Below, piece after piece: positions 47,422 through 59,167 of a stretch of 64,000 bases of DNA. A program made the position numbers and the translations under genes. Position 1 is the stretch's first letter, and each line of letters starts with the position of its first letter. Source of the DNA: Paracentrotus lividus. Its lineage: Eukaryota; Echinodermata; Echinoidea; Camarodonta; Echinidae. Where the stretch lies: contig CALNVZ010003426.1 in assembly GCA_940671915.1 (NCBI GenBank), forward strand, positions 52,275,711 to 52,339,710, written 5' to 3'. Under the pieces are notes generated by a model. It was given only the letters and a program-made list of their open reading frames with translations, made no database searches and was not told the DNA's origin.

Positions 47422-47965
47422 CTTTAAGCTTCGGTTCTCCATAAGGACTGATAGCAATGTTCTCACGCTTCTGATAAACAGTATGCTAACTAACGGTCTG
47501 CAATGTTCGTTCTTTTAGAATCACCGCCACTGCCACGATTGGATCCTTAATAACCTCACAGTCTTCTTAGGTTTCTTTCATGTCGGAGTAGCGAATGCTT
47601 TGGCCCTGGTCGAAGGCATACTTTGAATGGTTGACCACGGCTGAATTGATCGTCTAGCCATCGTGGTTCCTCGTGGCGGATCGTGAGGGTGGAGTTTGGT
47701 GGCGTGGATTCCGAGTACCCTCCCCATGATGCCCGAATCGGCATTCGAACTCATTGCCCGTGCTCACTCGATTAGATCTCGCTCACCAGGGGATCACGAT
47801 CATCGAGATCGAACTCAAGACCTCTTTCGTCGCGCTTTTTTATTCGAGTATCCTTACCGGCTCGTTGACTCGTTCGACTTCTCGCGGCGACTTGGACCTC
47901 GATTCGGTTGCGATGATGAGCTGTTATGATGACTGAGGGAGGTAATCTGGAACGCCAATTCTTTC
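47422..47965 (-). other. GC-rich, multi-frame-open continuation of the minus-strand coding region (copy 1)
   Basis: Between the candidate exon and the noisy C-terminal part, the minus strand has long overlapping open stretches in different frames and a consensus-like donor (gccg/gtaagg, about 47860). It may be exon, a mixture of exons and a short intron, or coding sequence with residual errors. I cannot choose between these by eye. Confidence 0.4.
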
Positions 47966-48100
47966 TCAGTCTTCACGGATGTCTGGAAGACACATTTCAT
48001 ACTTCATCAGCGGTGGGATGAAGAAGGTCGCGAGTAACCTTTCTTGCTCCGCGATGTTGCGCTGTCTCATGCACACTCGTTCAACAACATGATGCGCAAC
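47966..48100 (-). CDS. Candidate exon of the unidentified minus-strand gene (copy 1)
   Basis: On the minus strand, an acceptor (ttttgatccAG, 48102-48101) precedes a frame reading VAHHVVERVCMRQRNIAEQE, then RLLATFFIPPLMKYEMCLPD and IRED, and then TGA at about 47966. GC content is clearly higher than in the AT-rich DNA upstream, and the acceptor coincides with the change in composition. After the TGA, other frames stay open (for example GLEFDLDDRDPLVSEI and EKELAFQITSLSHH), so either the true exon changes frame at an error or the stop is real. No homolog was recognised. An exact copy is at 58979-59113. Confidence 0.4.
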   Translation of the reverse strand, partial: VAHHVVERVCMRQRNIAEQERLLATFFIPPLMKYEMCLPDIRED

Positions 48101-50069
48101 CTGGATCAAAAGAAGTAAAATAGTATCAATGTAGTTTAGTAGAACTGAAAGCAAAAATTCATCTAAAGATCAAAGCAAGACATACTTCATATCGAAATAT
48201 ACACGTAAAATGTTTTAAAACAATATGATAGCAGCATACAAAGAACGTTATCTGCCACCACTTTCATAAAATAAATCTATTACAAGGGTTTGATTTTCGA
48301 ACATAGAGAAAACAACAAATGCACATGATGTTTGTAGCGAATCAGTTTTAATGTGTTACAACTGGTATATTTATCCCAGAATAATTATTCATAAAACCAA
48401 TTTTACATTGTTAACAAATTTAATAAATATGTTGTCAATAATGGGGCCCATAGTTAAAAGTTCCTACTAAGAAATTAAAACGCAACCGAAAGTGTATGGA
48501 GCAGTAGTTGCTTAGTGAAGTTAAGGTTTTTAAAGACCGCAAAACATCTTATTGAGCCTCGGGCGATATGTCATCTGCATTCAGGTATACCTACAAAACT
48601 TATAACAGACTAAGGACGATCGATATTAATTATTATCAAAAAGAAGCAATTAATTGATAGTCTGAAAGTATGTCCTTTATAAGAAGATCATCGAACACAA
48701 TTTATTGGAAAATATTTCAAGAAAAATTACCTTCTTTAGTTTATAGGTTCATCGTACGTATACCTAAATTCGTCGTCTAAAATGCTTTTTAACTAATGCT
48801 ATAATCACAGCAGACACTAATTTTTTGAGTTACGTCCGGCGTTGCGTTAAAAAAAAAATACATATTTTTTTGTGCAGATCCTTCGTCATAGTCAGCAGTC
48901 GAAAAGTGAATAAATTTTTGTTCGTCAAAAAAAAAAAATAAAAAAAATACCCATAAGAATGATAAAAAAGGAGATGAAAATAAGGTAAAACACAACGTAA
49001 TAAAAAGTATAAGTGGTGGTGTTGACTGTAATAGCATACGACGAAGAAGGATCTCGATCAGTAGACTAAGGTTATTTTGAATATTCGATATATCGCCTTG
49101 GGCATCGAGCGATTCTATTATCATGATGATATAAAGCTGTACTATATCGATAATCGATTTCCCCATTTAATAGCATCGTAAAATAATGTATAAAACCATG
49201 GACCTTACTATACACAATAGGCAAGGCTAAAAAAGGGGTGTTATTAACCCCCGCTAAAACGCATGCTGTGTAAGACTACGCCATGCTCTTATTTCTTCGT
49301 CATCGTGGTAAGGATATTGATGAAGAGAAGGCATTCTATAGTTTCTACCGCATGATGCCTTGATAGATTATAAAATTCGTTAACATATTACCCCACCATC
49401 GTCGATTTCAATTTAAATAACTATTCAAAATTTAATCTTATTGAGGGCAATTCACGGTAAACTGAGTTACAAAATAACACAACATTTAAAATGGTTTGTA
49501 TCGGAATTTCATGAATAAGAATACCTGCGTCATCAAGTTAATACAGCTGATATAAATGACATGGAAGGATTTTGTTCCGCCCCCCCCAAAAAAAAAATAA
49601 ATCCATTCAAACTGGCATTTCCAGTAAAACGGCAAGCAAAAAAGTACCGGTAACCACGGTTAACATTTTTTTTTTGTAACGTTAGTTACCGTGGAATTGC
49701 CCTTAGAATATTTTATTCATTAACAAATTATTTACTTTATATGTGATTATTTAAGAGCCGAAGGGTGTTACTTCATTAATAACATCCTTCACTCTCACCG
49801 GGTGACATCAAATAAAGCATTAATACAATAATGAAAGACTTGAAGTAACAGTTGGAGGTCCGATATAAAAGTACAAATAATAGATTCATATCTCCTGCAC
49901 CTTTTGGTTATTCGAGGGTAAATAAGAAAGAACGAACAAGCTATGAATGGGAAGAGTTCAGTCGTGCAGGTGGACTTGGGAGATCAGTACATCCTGTCAT
50001 ATTACCATGGTTACTCTGATGAAAAGAATGTGGTTTGAACCGAAATAAGAAATGTCACATTATCACTTC

Positions 50070-50203
50070 TAGTGGCTTGATCCAGGCCGGGGCGCGGCCC
50101 GTCATATAATTTGAAAAACGCAATCATTAACTGCACATGTTTAAATTAAAAGAATTTTCGCCTCCCCCTCTTTTTTTTTTTCCAATCCTGGATCAGCCCA
50201 CTA
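50070..50203. mobile_element. 134-bp inverted-repeat element (copy 1)
   Basis: It begins tagtggcttgatccagg and ends cctggatcagcccacta, inverted repeats of 17 bp with two mismatches. The short string atcact occurs near both ends (50062-50067, 50204-50209) and may be a target-site duplication. No coding capacity. The counterpart is at 61083-61216. Confidence 0.6.
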
Positions 50204-51925
50204 ATCACTATCGACAATACATTAGTTGGTTATTATAGCTCTATGTTGAACCGATCAAAAACCATGAACGGAAGGGGAATTATATTTTAAGGTGTTTAAT
50301 GATTTGCATTAATAAAATAAAGAAATAATAACGCGAAAAAGAAATATTAACTTGTAGTGGTCATGCAGTAAAACAAACCATGGCTTTTCCTGAAACAGGT
50401 TTCTCAAATTACTCATTCTCTATGTGTATATTATTGAACACAAGCATGAACAAACACAGTATTCATCCCTATCACAGCACGTTTTAATAGGCATATCCTC
50501 TGCTGTTGAAATATTCATTCATCCTTCTTAGCGGTATTAGAATACGGATGGATCCAAGGGGCGCAAGAAAGGACCCGTCCGCGTATTTCTTACTTTTTTT
50601 GGGGGGGGGGCGACACATAGTAATCCTAAAATATTGAAGTCCGGCCCCCTCCGAAAATTTTTTTTTCTGGATGATCTGCCTTTTACAGTTAAAACGTTCT
50701 TGATACAGAGATAAAGCACCCCTCATCTCTCTCTCTCTCTCTCTCTCTCTTCTTCTGTCTCTCACTCTCCTCTCTCTGTATTTTACTCAGAAATAGTATA
50801 AGGTTTCCCCGGCAGTTTCATTGTTTTGTCAATCAATTGCATATTAGAGCCATCCATTTCTGAAAAAAAAACGCTGATGCAGGAAAACGCATTCAATCAT
50901 CAAAATTAACGATTGTTTGTGATTGATTTAGTATTGTGCATTCTAGTTTACATAATAGCATATACATTCGGCAGTAACTATTCATTTCGTCTTCATCTGT
51001 CGACAATTTCATTTGTATCTCCAAAATTTTCGCATAATTTGAATGCACAAAGAATGAAATTAAATGATTATATCCGATTTTGAACTTTGCAACCATTACT
51101 TTGTGTGCCTAAAAACCGAATTTTGAGAGCATGAATACGAAATTGTTTGACTAAAGGTCAGTCTGTCGCATCAAGCACACGAATTTGATTACACATCAAA
51201 TGAAAAAAAGATGATAAATGTATGAAATTGGCCGGGGAAACCTATAGTATGCATCTAACCTACATCCCCTTCTATTTTGTATATCTTTATTACTTCTTTT
51301 TGCATCTCCTTGCAATGGCTTTCGCTTAATATTTTTCATTTAAAAAAATTCGTTTATTTCTTATCATATTTCTTTCAATGTTAATTAAGGCTGTTGCTCT
51401 GTATCTCATTGAATTGATGGTTGAATGAAACTGAATTTAATTTCACGTTTCCTATTTCTTTTTCCAATCTCGTCATTCTGCTATTATCCCATCTGCTTGC
51501 TTTTCTTTCATTTCATCATCTTACCTAAGATAAATAAAATGGATCAGTATTTCAAAGGTGTCCCAAGTTACTAGTTTAACTTGGGTAAGCAAAATGTGAC
51601 ATAATCTCGAAGAGTAAATGTTCGATTTATCAGAATTTTTGGTAGCTTAAACTATTAAAAACTGTCTGGAAATGTTAAGTACAATGTTTTAGCTAATATC
51701 AAACATGTTACAAAAATCAGTACACGAGTAATGATTTTAACAACGAAGATAGATTGTGTCCATTTTGCTAAGCCATAGTTAATTCACAGATTTAACCTAT
51801 GGTTATAACTCGGGTACCTTATGCGAATACGAGAAAAAAGATTTGATGTTGTTGGCTTGCCACATGCTGTGAGAGGGCATGCCATATCAACATTCACTTT
51901 CAAAATTCATGTCAACAATCATATT

Positions 51926-51990
51926 TAACTTATTTTTAACATTCATGTTTAACATTCAATGTTTAACATTCATGTTTAACATGGTCCCAG
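51926..51990. repeat. Short tandem repeat of ttaacattcatgt
   Basis: About four imperfect units of 13-16 bp. The counterpart lies at 62939-63003. Confidence 0.85.
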
Positions 51991-52005
51991 ATATGATCCC
52001 ATATT

Positions 52006-52088
52006 CAAATCTGTATCCAAATATACAGATTTGTAATGATGAATCAGGTTATTACGAATAACATTTTGACTATTATAGTCAAAATGTT
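52006..52088. repeat. Two adjacent hairpins
   Basis: caaatctgtat / atacagatttg (11-bp stem, 6-nt loop, 52006-52033) is followed by aacattttgacta / tagtcaaaatgtt (13-bp stem, 3-nt loop, 52060-52088). Both are perfect. The counterpart is at +11,013. Confidence 0.9.
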
Positions 52089-52987
52089 AAAAAGAACTCG
52101 AAATCGAAAGCTCGTAATTTTAGCTCACAATTTTTACCAGACAATTAATTTGCAAAATAATTTATTCTTATTTCATTATTAAAAAGAAAGAGAAAAAAAG
52201 GAAAAAAAAAAAAAAGAGAAACCAAATTACACTGGAATTGTTCCGTCAGTGTTGTCAGGCAGCTACATGTATATTAGTGTCAATTTGATAGAGGTTGAAT
52301 CTAGCGGGGAGGGGAAGCTGAGGTCAGGGTCATGACATTCACCTTAACACATGACCTTGGAAAACAAACTGGAGCTCAGGCTGCAAATTACGGCTTATGA
52401 TCAAACACGGAGGCCAGTTCATGAAAGAGCCTATGTATGTTTTGTCATTTATTCTTCTCTAAAATTCTACTCCATTTTTTTCCTCATACTCCTCCATATC
52501 CATAGATAGAGTAGAAGTCTTCATTACACTATCGAAACTTTTACGGACTGCTCATATCATCCTCGTTTTAGAACAGTTGACACTTCCACAGTTTTGTTAT
52601 ATTTGTGCATGTGGTAATGGTCTGAAGTAAATTTTTATTGGTTAATCTCACTCCATTCATTTGTCGAATCAATATCATAATCATGATAATTATATTCAGT
52701 GCAGCCTATCGGGCATAATGAAGATGTATTTGACAGCTATTTAACATCATACAAGATTGTTAATAAAATAATATTTGTCACAAACATGTATTTATGCATT
52801 TTCCTCCACATTATCTTATATATAATGCGCCTATAATAATTTGTGCTTTACACATTCAGGCATTGGTCAGCTGGAAACAACATACTGACATGCTTCGAAA
52901 TCAGACACTGATTCTCAAAATATAAAAACGAGAATATATCATTGTAGTCAGAAAACAAACAAAATGTGATATAATAAAATAATCTTG

Positions 52988-53012
52988 NNNNNNNNNNNNN
53001 NNNNNNNNNNNN
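52988..53012. other. Assembly gap of 25 N
   Basis: Twenty-five N, the same size as the first gap. Sequence after it falls inside the satellite, i.e. back within the same locus. Confidence 1.
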
Positions 53013-54890
53013 TGTGGTGGTGATGTTGATGATAGTGATGGTGATGATTGTGGTGGTGATGGTGGTGGTGATGTTGATGGTGGTGATGATGATGATGATG
53101 ATAATGGTGGTGATGATGGTGATGATGATGAAGATGATGTTGATGGTGGTGATGATGTTGATGATGGTGGTGATGGTGATGGTGATGATTATGGTGCTGA
53201 TGATAATGATGATGGTGATGATGATAATGATAATGATGGTGGTGATAATGGTGATGTTGACAATGATAGTGGTGATGATAATAATGAGATGGTGATGATG
53301 AAGGTGGTATTGATGGTTGATGGTGATGATGATAATGTGAGTGGGGCTGTTTAAAACTTTTAAAGTTTTCAGTAATTTAATAAACCTAATTGAATTTTAA
53401 AAAAGAAGGTGATGATTATAGTGGTATGTTGATGATGATGATGGTGAGATTATGGTGATGATGATGGTATGGTGATGATGATGTTGATGATAAGATGATG
53501 TGAGTTAATGGAATGATGTTGAATATGAATTAATAATATGAGAAATGGTGGTGATGTTGCAATGATAGTGGTGAATGATGATGAATAAGACGGTGATGAT
53601 GAAGGTGGTGATGAGTGGATGATGATGGTGATGATGGTGTCAGACGTGATGTGATTGATGCATGATGATGGTTGAATGATGTGTGGATGATGTGGTGGTG
53701 ATGAGGATGATTTGACAGGATAGTGGTGATGATGATTGATGGTGGTGATGATGATAATGTGAATGATGATAAGATGGTGTCTGATATGGTGATGATGTGG
53801 TGATGAAGATTGGTGATGATGTGGTGTGTGATGATGATGGATGATAATGATAGTGGTGATGATGTGTGGTGGTGATATGTGGGATGATGATGGAAGTGAT
53901 GATGAGGTGAGGTGGTGGTGGTGATCGTGAAGGGATGATGTAATGATGTGGTGGTATAAGATGGTGATGTGAGCTGTGTGTGTGGTGATGATGATGATAA
54001 GTGAATTGGTGTGATTGGATGGTGTGATGAGTGATGCATAGACTGATGTGATGATGTGGGTGATGATGATATAAGATGATGAAGGTGGTGATTGACATGA
54101 AGTGTGATGATGATGTGTATATGATCGGTGATGATGAGTGTTGAGTGAGACGATGGTGGTGATGGGCAACTGATGGTGGTGATGAGTGAGTTGATGTAGT
54201 GAATGTGGATCGTGGTGGTGTATGGGCGATGATGATGATGTGGTGATGATGGTGGTGGATGTAGTGTGCATGAGGTGATAGTATGAATGGTTGTGGGATG
54301 ATTGGGGTGGTTTGATGATGTAGATGGTGTGGTGACTGATGATGTATGATGATGGATGGTGGTGATGGTGATGAATGGTGCGTGATCGATGATTGGAAGG
54401 GATGATGATGGTGTGGATGATGATGAGGTGGTGACTGATGAATGAATGGTGTGTTGACTGAGGGATGGATGATGATGGTTGGTGTTGAATATGATGGTGA
54501 TGATGATTGTGGTGATGATGATGATGATGGTTGATGTGATGGATGTGGTGTGTGAATGGCTGATGATGGTGTGTATCGTGGAATGGGGATAATAATGATT
54601 GTGGAATGATGATGGGTATGATGGGTGTGATGGTGAATGATGATGAGTGATGATGATGATGTGGTATGATGGGATGAAGGTTGGTGATCGTGATGGGGAT
54701 AGATCATATTGTGATGATGGTGTGGTGGTGGTATGCGTGATGTGTGGTGTGATGGTGAGAATGTGTGGTGTATGATGATGATGATGGTGGTGGATGACGT
54801 TGATGTGTGAGTGGCGATGAGATGGTGATGATGATGGTGGTGGGAGGTAGTGATGAGGTGTGATATAATCGATGAAGAGTTGTTTGAATA
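53013..54890. repeat. GAT/GGT-rich satellite tract, version 3
   Basis: A shorter tract of the same triplets containing the same island (cagtaatttaataaacctaa, near 53347-53403) as versions 1 and 2. The 473-aa His/Ser/Thr-rich minus-strand frame is a by-product. Confidence 0.95.
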
Positions 54891-54929
54891 ATGATAGATG
54901 TTAATATATGGAGTGGTTGTATTATACTC

Positions 54930-55142
54930 CTGCTCTCTGCTCTCTCTCTCTACTCTCTCTCTCTCTCTCTTCTTCCATAATTCCCTATATCTCTCTCTCT
55001 TATTCTTTCCCGCCCTTTTTCCCCCCTCATCTCTCTTCGCTTTTTCTTTTTGTCGATCCATTCTTTACCCTCCCTTTTGTGCATTTCTTCCCTTCCTCTT
55101 CTATTTTCTTACCCTTCTTCTCTCTTCTCTCTCTCCTGTCTC
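54930..55142. repeat. Pyrimidine-rich tract, version 3
   Basis: Counterpart of 37148-37378 and 43890-44115 with indel differences. Confidence 0.9.
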
Positions 55143-55199
55143 TAATATAATAATAATATAATACTAATATTTAATACTGGCGCTTTTCCGACATGTAAT

Positions 55200-57262
55200 A
55201 CAGGCATGTTCAAAGTCGCCATACAATGTATAAACAGTCTGTAAATTTCCTTAATTTAACAGGAAAAAATCATTAGTTATAGTTACAGTTGTAAAGAAAA
55301 TGTTACTGATTATATTCTATGTCAATTGCAGGAGTACATGTTTATACGTTTATGATGAAGCAGATGCTAAATACTATTTTTAAACCAAACGCAAAACATA
55401 AAAATAATCATAAAAGAATGTTGATTTTAAAGCAAATCGGTTACAAAACAGATGTCTCTTCTCTCTTGTGGCAGTCTTTCTGGCATCAACTGTACATACT
55501 CCCTTACTACAAGTTTTGTCGAAAAAATATAGATCCAAGTGGATACTGCAAACCACATTTTAAGTCAAATGCTTCTGCACCTTTCTTTCAAGACAAAGTT
55601 GACATCTGATTAGCATTAATTTGATATTCAAGTACGTTATTGTAAATTTTACAAGAATTAAAAAGAATTGATAATATATAAACATTTCATTTGCTACACT
55701 ACCAAAGAACAAAACATCATCTTTTATCAGTCAATGTTAAAGAAACTCTCAGATTTAAATGAGCGACTCATTCAAAAAAAAATCCTATTTTTGCCTCATG
55801 AGGATGAACTGCTTATACTTCCAGTTCATCATGTCAAACTCTTTAAATAAAAATGACTGATCATTGACGAACAAGTATTATTTTCTCTGAATTATATTGA
55901 GACAAGAATGGAAATGAACATTAAAGGTAGAAAATATTAATTTATACTACATTGATTGTCAATCTAGCAATAAATACTGTTTAATACATCATATACATTT
56001 GTGTAAAAAAAACACGTACACTCGGGGAGAAAAAAAAACATTTAGGTGGAAATATTTTCAAATAATGTAATGTATGTGATACAAATTAAGCAAAAAGATT
56101 TTCCTTGCTGATCGTCTTTGTTCTGTATAATTTGCTTCGTAAAACAAAAGTTATGCTAAATTTTGTGCGATGAAGGAACAAATCGAAGTTGTTCACTTCT
56201 TTGTTCCGGAGCGCTGAATTCATTGGCCATTATGCGAACTACACAAGGCATGGGCGGAAGTGTGAAAAAATGTGATTTTCTTAATTGTAGAAAACAAGTC
56301 CATATCTACAAAATTTACAACCCAAAGTAATGAAAAAAACTTGTAAGAATAAAGTCTATTTCCCTGCTTTATGAAAATCACAAACATACACCAGGATTTT
56401 GATTAATCTTCATACTATAAAAAAATAATATTTTCCGCTTGTAACGATTGACACGTAAATATTTTTATTACGCGTCCATGATAATTTAACAACTTAACAG
56501 CCTACAAGCTTCTGCTTTCAAAAAATAAATGTTTTAAATCAATCAAGTCTTCAAGGTTGATTCAATCGTATCTACCTGATGGATTGCTTATTATACGCTA
56601 AAGTTGAAATTTGCATACGATTCTCGAGAAGATACATCCCCAAGATACCACTATCAATAGTCATAATATAATATTTATATTGTATCAATAAAACAAAAAA
56701 TCCAGATATTGAAACACTTTCAAAACATCAATGAGTATCACGAGAAGCTCCATAAGAGAAGACCCTCGGTTCCAGGTGAACAGTATAGGTAGGTGATGGG
56801 GAAACGGGACGCAGATCTGGGGCTTCACAAATCCACACAATGTTTTTTTTTAAGGTACTTATTGTGAAACTAATAACAATGTTTAAAATCAAATGAATTA
56901 ATTGGAATAATTTTTTTCCCAAATAACAATTCGAATGCCACTGATTACATATGTTTCATAATTATACCAGACGCTGATCCTGTAAATTAGAAGGGCGAAA
57001 ACAATTCCTGAAAATTAGTGTACAAGGGTAACCTTAACCCCGCCCGATGCATCATGGATATAACGAATATTAAGTTCGTCCCAATTTTGGATACTTTAGT
57101 ATTGGCCTGTAAATCCTATGTCTCAGTTTGTTTTTCTTTTTTCCACATTTCAGTTAATTCCTGTCTCTTTTCATTCTTTCATTTCTCTCTTTAGGTTTGG
57201 TCAATTTCAGATGTGACATCATTTACGTGGATATTCAGCTGCATGAGATGTAGACACACACC
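55200..57262. other. AT-rich unique sequence, version 3 of the repeated locus
   Basis: Counterpart of 37446-39319. A 96-codon frame at 55319-55609 is open only in this version. No gene was recognised. Confidence 0.7.
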
Positions 57263-58434
57263 CTAATCCTCGATCATTGTCAAGGCTTCCATCTGCTTCA
57301 ATAGATTGTGAAAGTTCATTCGTCAACGACCTCCTGTTTCAGATTAACCCCTCAGGGACGCTGTCATCGTTTTCATAGTAATTTTCGTGATTTGTCTTCT
57401 TTCGTATTACATGATTTGTTGTCAACATTGGTTTCACGTAGATTCCTGAGGGTTGTCGGCGGCAAGGCGTGCTCTTCTTCGTCAGCTGCCAGGTTGTGCT
57501 CGTCTCGTCCTCTTGCTAGATCCTACCTGCTTGTTCGTCAGCTGTGTCGTTCCTGCTCATCATATCATTATATAATTCTCTCCACGTGCAATCATCCGTC
57601 CAAGGTTTTCATCAATGACATTCAACGTATTTCAGGTTCTAATTGATTTTGACGCAAGTGAATCAAGTTGCATCTTTGTAAGTCGCTGGTCAATGATGAT
57701 TGGGACGCGTGATCAGACTCAGTCTTCCAGTCCGTGACCGGGTGTATTCGCGGTTGATTCGTAAGCGTGAGAGGACTTCTTGTCGCTCAGTCCTCAACGC
57801 CGTCGAATCGCCTCGCGTAGGAATCGATCACGACAGAGTTTAGAGGCGGTGGCACCGCACACGTGTTTACGTTCAATGCATGTAATAGGACGCGTTTGAA
57901 TTCGTTCTGCGTCAAATTCGTTTGTCTCAAAATTCCTCCTCTTAATGAGGTTCTCACCAGGCGTAAGGTGGTTTATTGACTGAGTTCAACCTGGGTGTGT
58001 CTAACCGCGTTGTGGTGTTCGCGCTACAGCGACAGTTGGCAGCGCTTGGGAAGCTGTTGACCGCTTCATCCGATGTGGTCTGCAAGATTGTGAGACAACT
58101 CCATAGCTATGACGTACTCCACACCCCGATTCCATCTTTCTGATTTGCCATCACTCTGAAGATCTTTTCTGACGTTGTCATTCTAGCTTTGGCTTGCTTG
58201 TGAAGATGGTCAATCTTGGATGTCGACTTTCCACGGCCTTCCGAACTGGTTTTGGGTGGCGGTTTCCATTCAAGATTCCGACGGAGTTCGAGCACGCGAG
58301 ACCTGAAACGCGCTGTCAGGTTTCTCAAAGAACTTTCTTGAAGACGTAGTCTCTGATACCTTAGCAGCGTCGTGTCGGAGGTGCCACGGAGTTAGTGATG
58401 TTGATACTGTTCACGATACCTTCCTGCAGCTGCG
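57263..58434 (-). CDS. C-terminal part of an unidentified protein, version 3 (frame broken by indels)
   Basis: Counterpart of 46245-47421. This version preserves HENYYENDDSVPEG, EPKLKAQLQEGIVNS, SKIDHLHKQAKARM and TTSEKIFRVMANQKDGIG on the minus strand, with frame breaks at positions different from those in the other versions. TAG is read at 57265-57263. See the 46245-47421 entry for the interpretation. Confidence 0.55.
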
Positions 58435-58978
58435 CTTTAAGCTTCGGTTCTCCATAAGGACTGATAGCAATGTTCTCACGCTTCTGATAAACAGTATGCT
58501 AACTAACGGTCTGCAATGTTCGTTCTTTTAGAATCACCGCCACTGCCACGATTGGATCCTTAATAACCTCACAGTCTTCTTAGGTTTCTTTCATGTCGGA
58601 GTAGCGAATGCTTTGGCCCTGGTCGAAGGCATACTTTGAATGGTTGACCACGGCTGAATTGATCGTCTAGCCATCGTGGTTCCTCGTGGCGGATCGTGAG
58701 GGTGGAGTTTGGTGGCGTGGATTCCGAGTACCCTCCCCATGATGCCCGAATCGGCATTCGAACTCATTGCCCGTGCTCACTCGATTAGATCTCGCTCACC
58801 AGGGGATCACGATCATCGAGATCGAACTCAAGACCTCTTTCGTCGCGCTTTTTTATTCGAGTATCCTTACCGGCTCGTTGACTCGTTCGACTTCTCGCGG
58901 CGACTTGGACCTCGATTCGGTTGCGATGATGAGCTGTTATGATGACTGAGGGAGGTAATCTGGAACGCCAATTCTTTC

Positions 58979-59113
58979 TCAGTCTTCACGGATGTCTGGA
59001 AGACACATTTCATACTTCATCAGCGGTGGGATGAAGAAGGTCGCGAGTAACCTTTCTTGCTCCGCGATGTTGCGCTGTCTCATGCACACTCGTTCAACAA
59101 CATGATGCGCAAC
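58979..59113 (-). CDS. Candidate exon of the unidentified minus-strand gene (copy 2)
   Basis: Identical to 47966-48100: acceptor ttttgatccAG, then VAHHVVERVCMRQRNIAEQE and so on to TGA. See that entry. Confidence 0.4.
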   Translation of the reverse strand, partial: VAHHVVERVCMRQRNIAEQERLLATFFIPPLMKYEMCLPDIRED

Positions 59114-59167
59114 CTGGATCAAAAGAAGTAAAATAGTATCAATGTAGTTTAGTAGAACTGAAAGCAA

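Larger units (their letters stand above)
47422..52987. repeat. 5,566-bp block identical to 58435-64000
   Basis: All open frames and every line compared match the second block at a constant offset of 11,013 bp. The block starts at ctttaagctt and ends at the 25-N gap. Unlike the flanking 44-47 kb, it shows no indel noise between the two copies. An assembly duplication is the simplest reading. Confidence 0.93.
48155..52987. other. AT-rich sequence without recognised gene (copy 1)
   Basis: No convincing coding exon on either strand. It includes a small inverted-repeat element (50070-50203), a CT microsatellite (about 50728-50778), short tandem repeats (51926-51990) and hairpins (52006-52088). 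Everything is repeated at +11,013. Confidence 0.65.

Noticed and set aside
48789..49166. 125-codon minus-strand frame (and its copy at 59802-60179)
   Set aside because: Low-complexity Phe/Leu-rich content arises from A- and T-rich runs, with no splice or codon evidence. The two copies are the same assembled sequence, so their identity is not conservation evidence.
50484..50765. 93-codon minus-strand frame (and its copy at 61497-61778)
   Set aside because: It starts in a CT microsatellite (RERERE) and crosses homopolymers; no recognised domain.
53450..55061. 473-codon minus-strand His/Ser/Thr-rich frame
   Set aside because: It begins in the pyrimidine tract (RERERE) and continues into the satellite; it is composition-driven.
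37107..55161. Three similar hydrophobic frames at 37107, 43837 and 54898
   Set aside because: All are translations of the pyrimidine-rich tract in versions of the same locus; they are not a gene family.
55319..55609. 96-codon plus-strand frame
   Set aside because: It is open only in version 3 of the locus; versions 1 and 2 break it. The reverse strand is also open over part of it, and no family was recognised.
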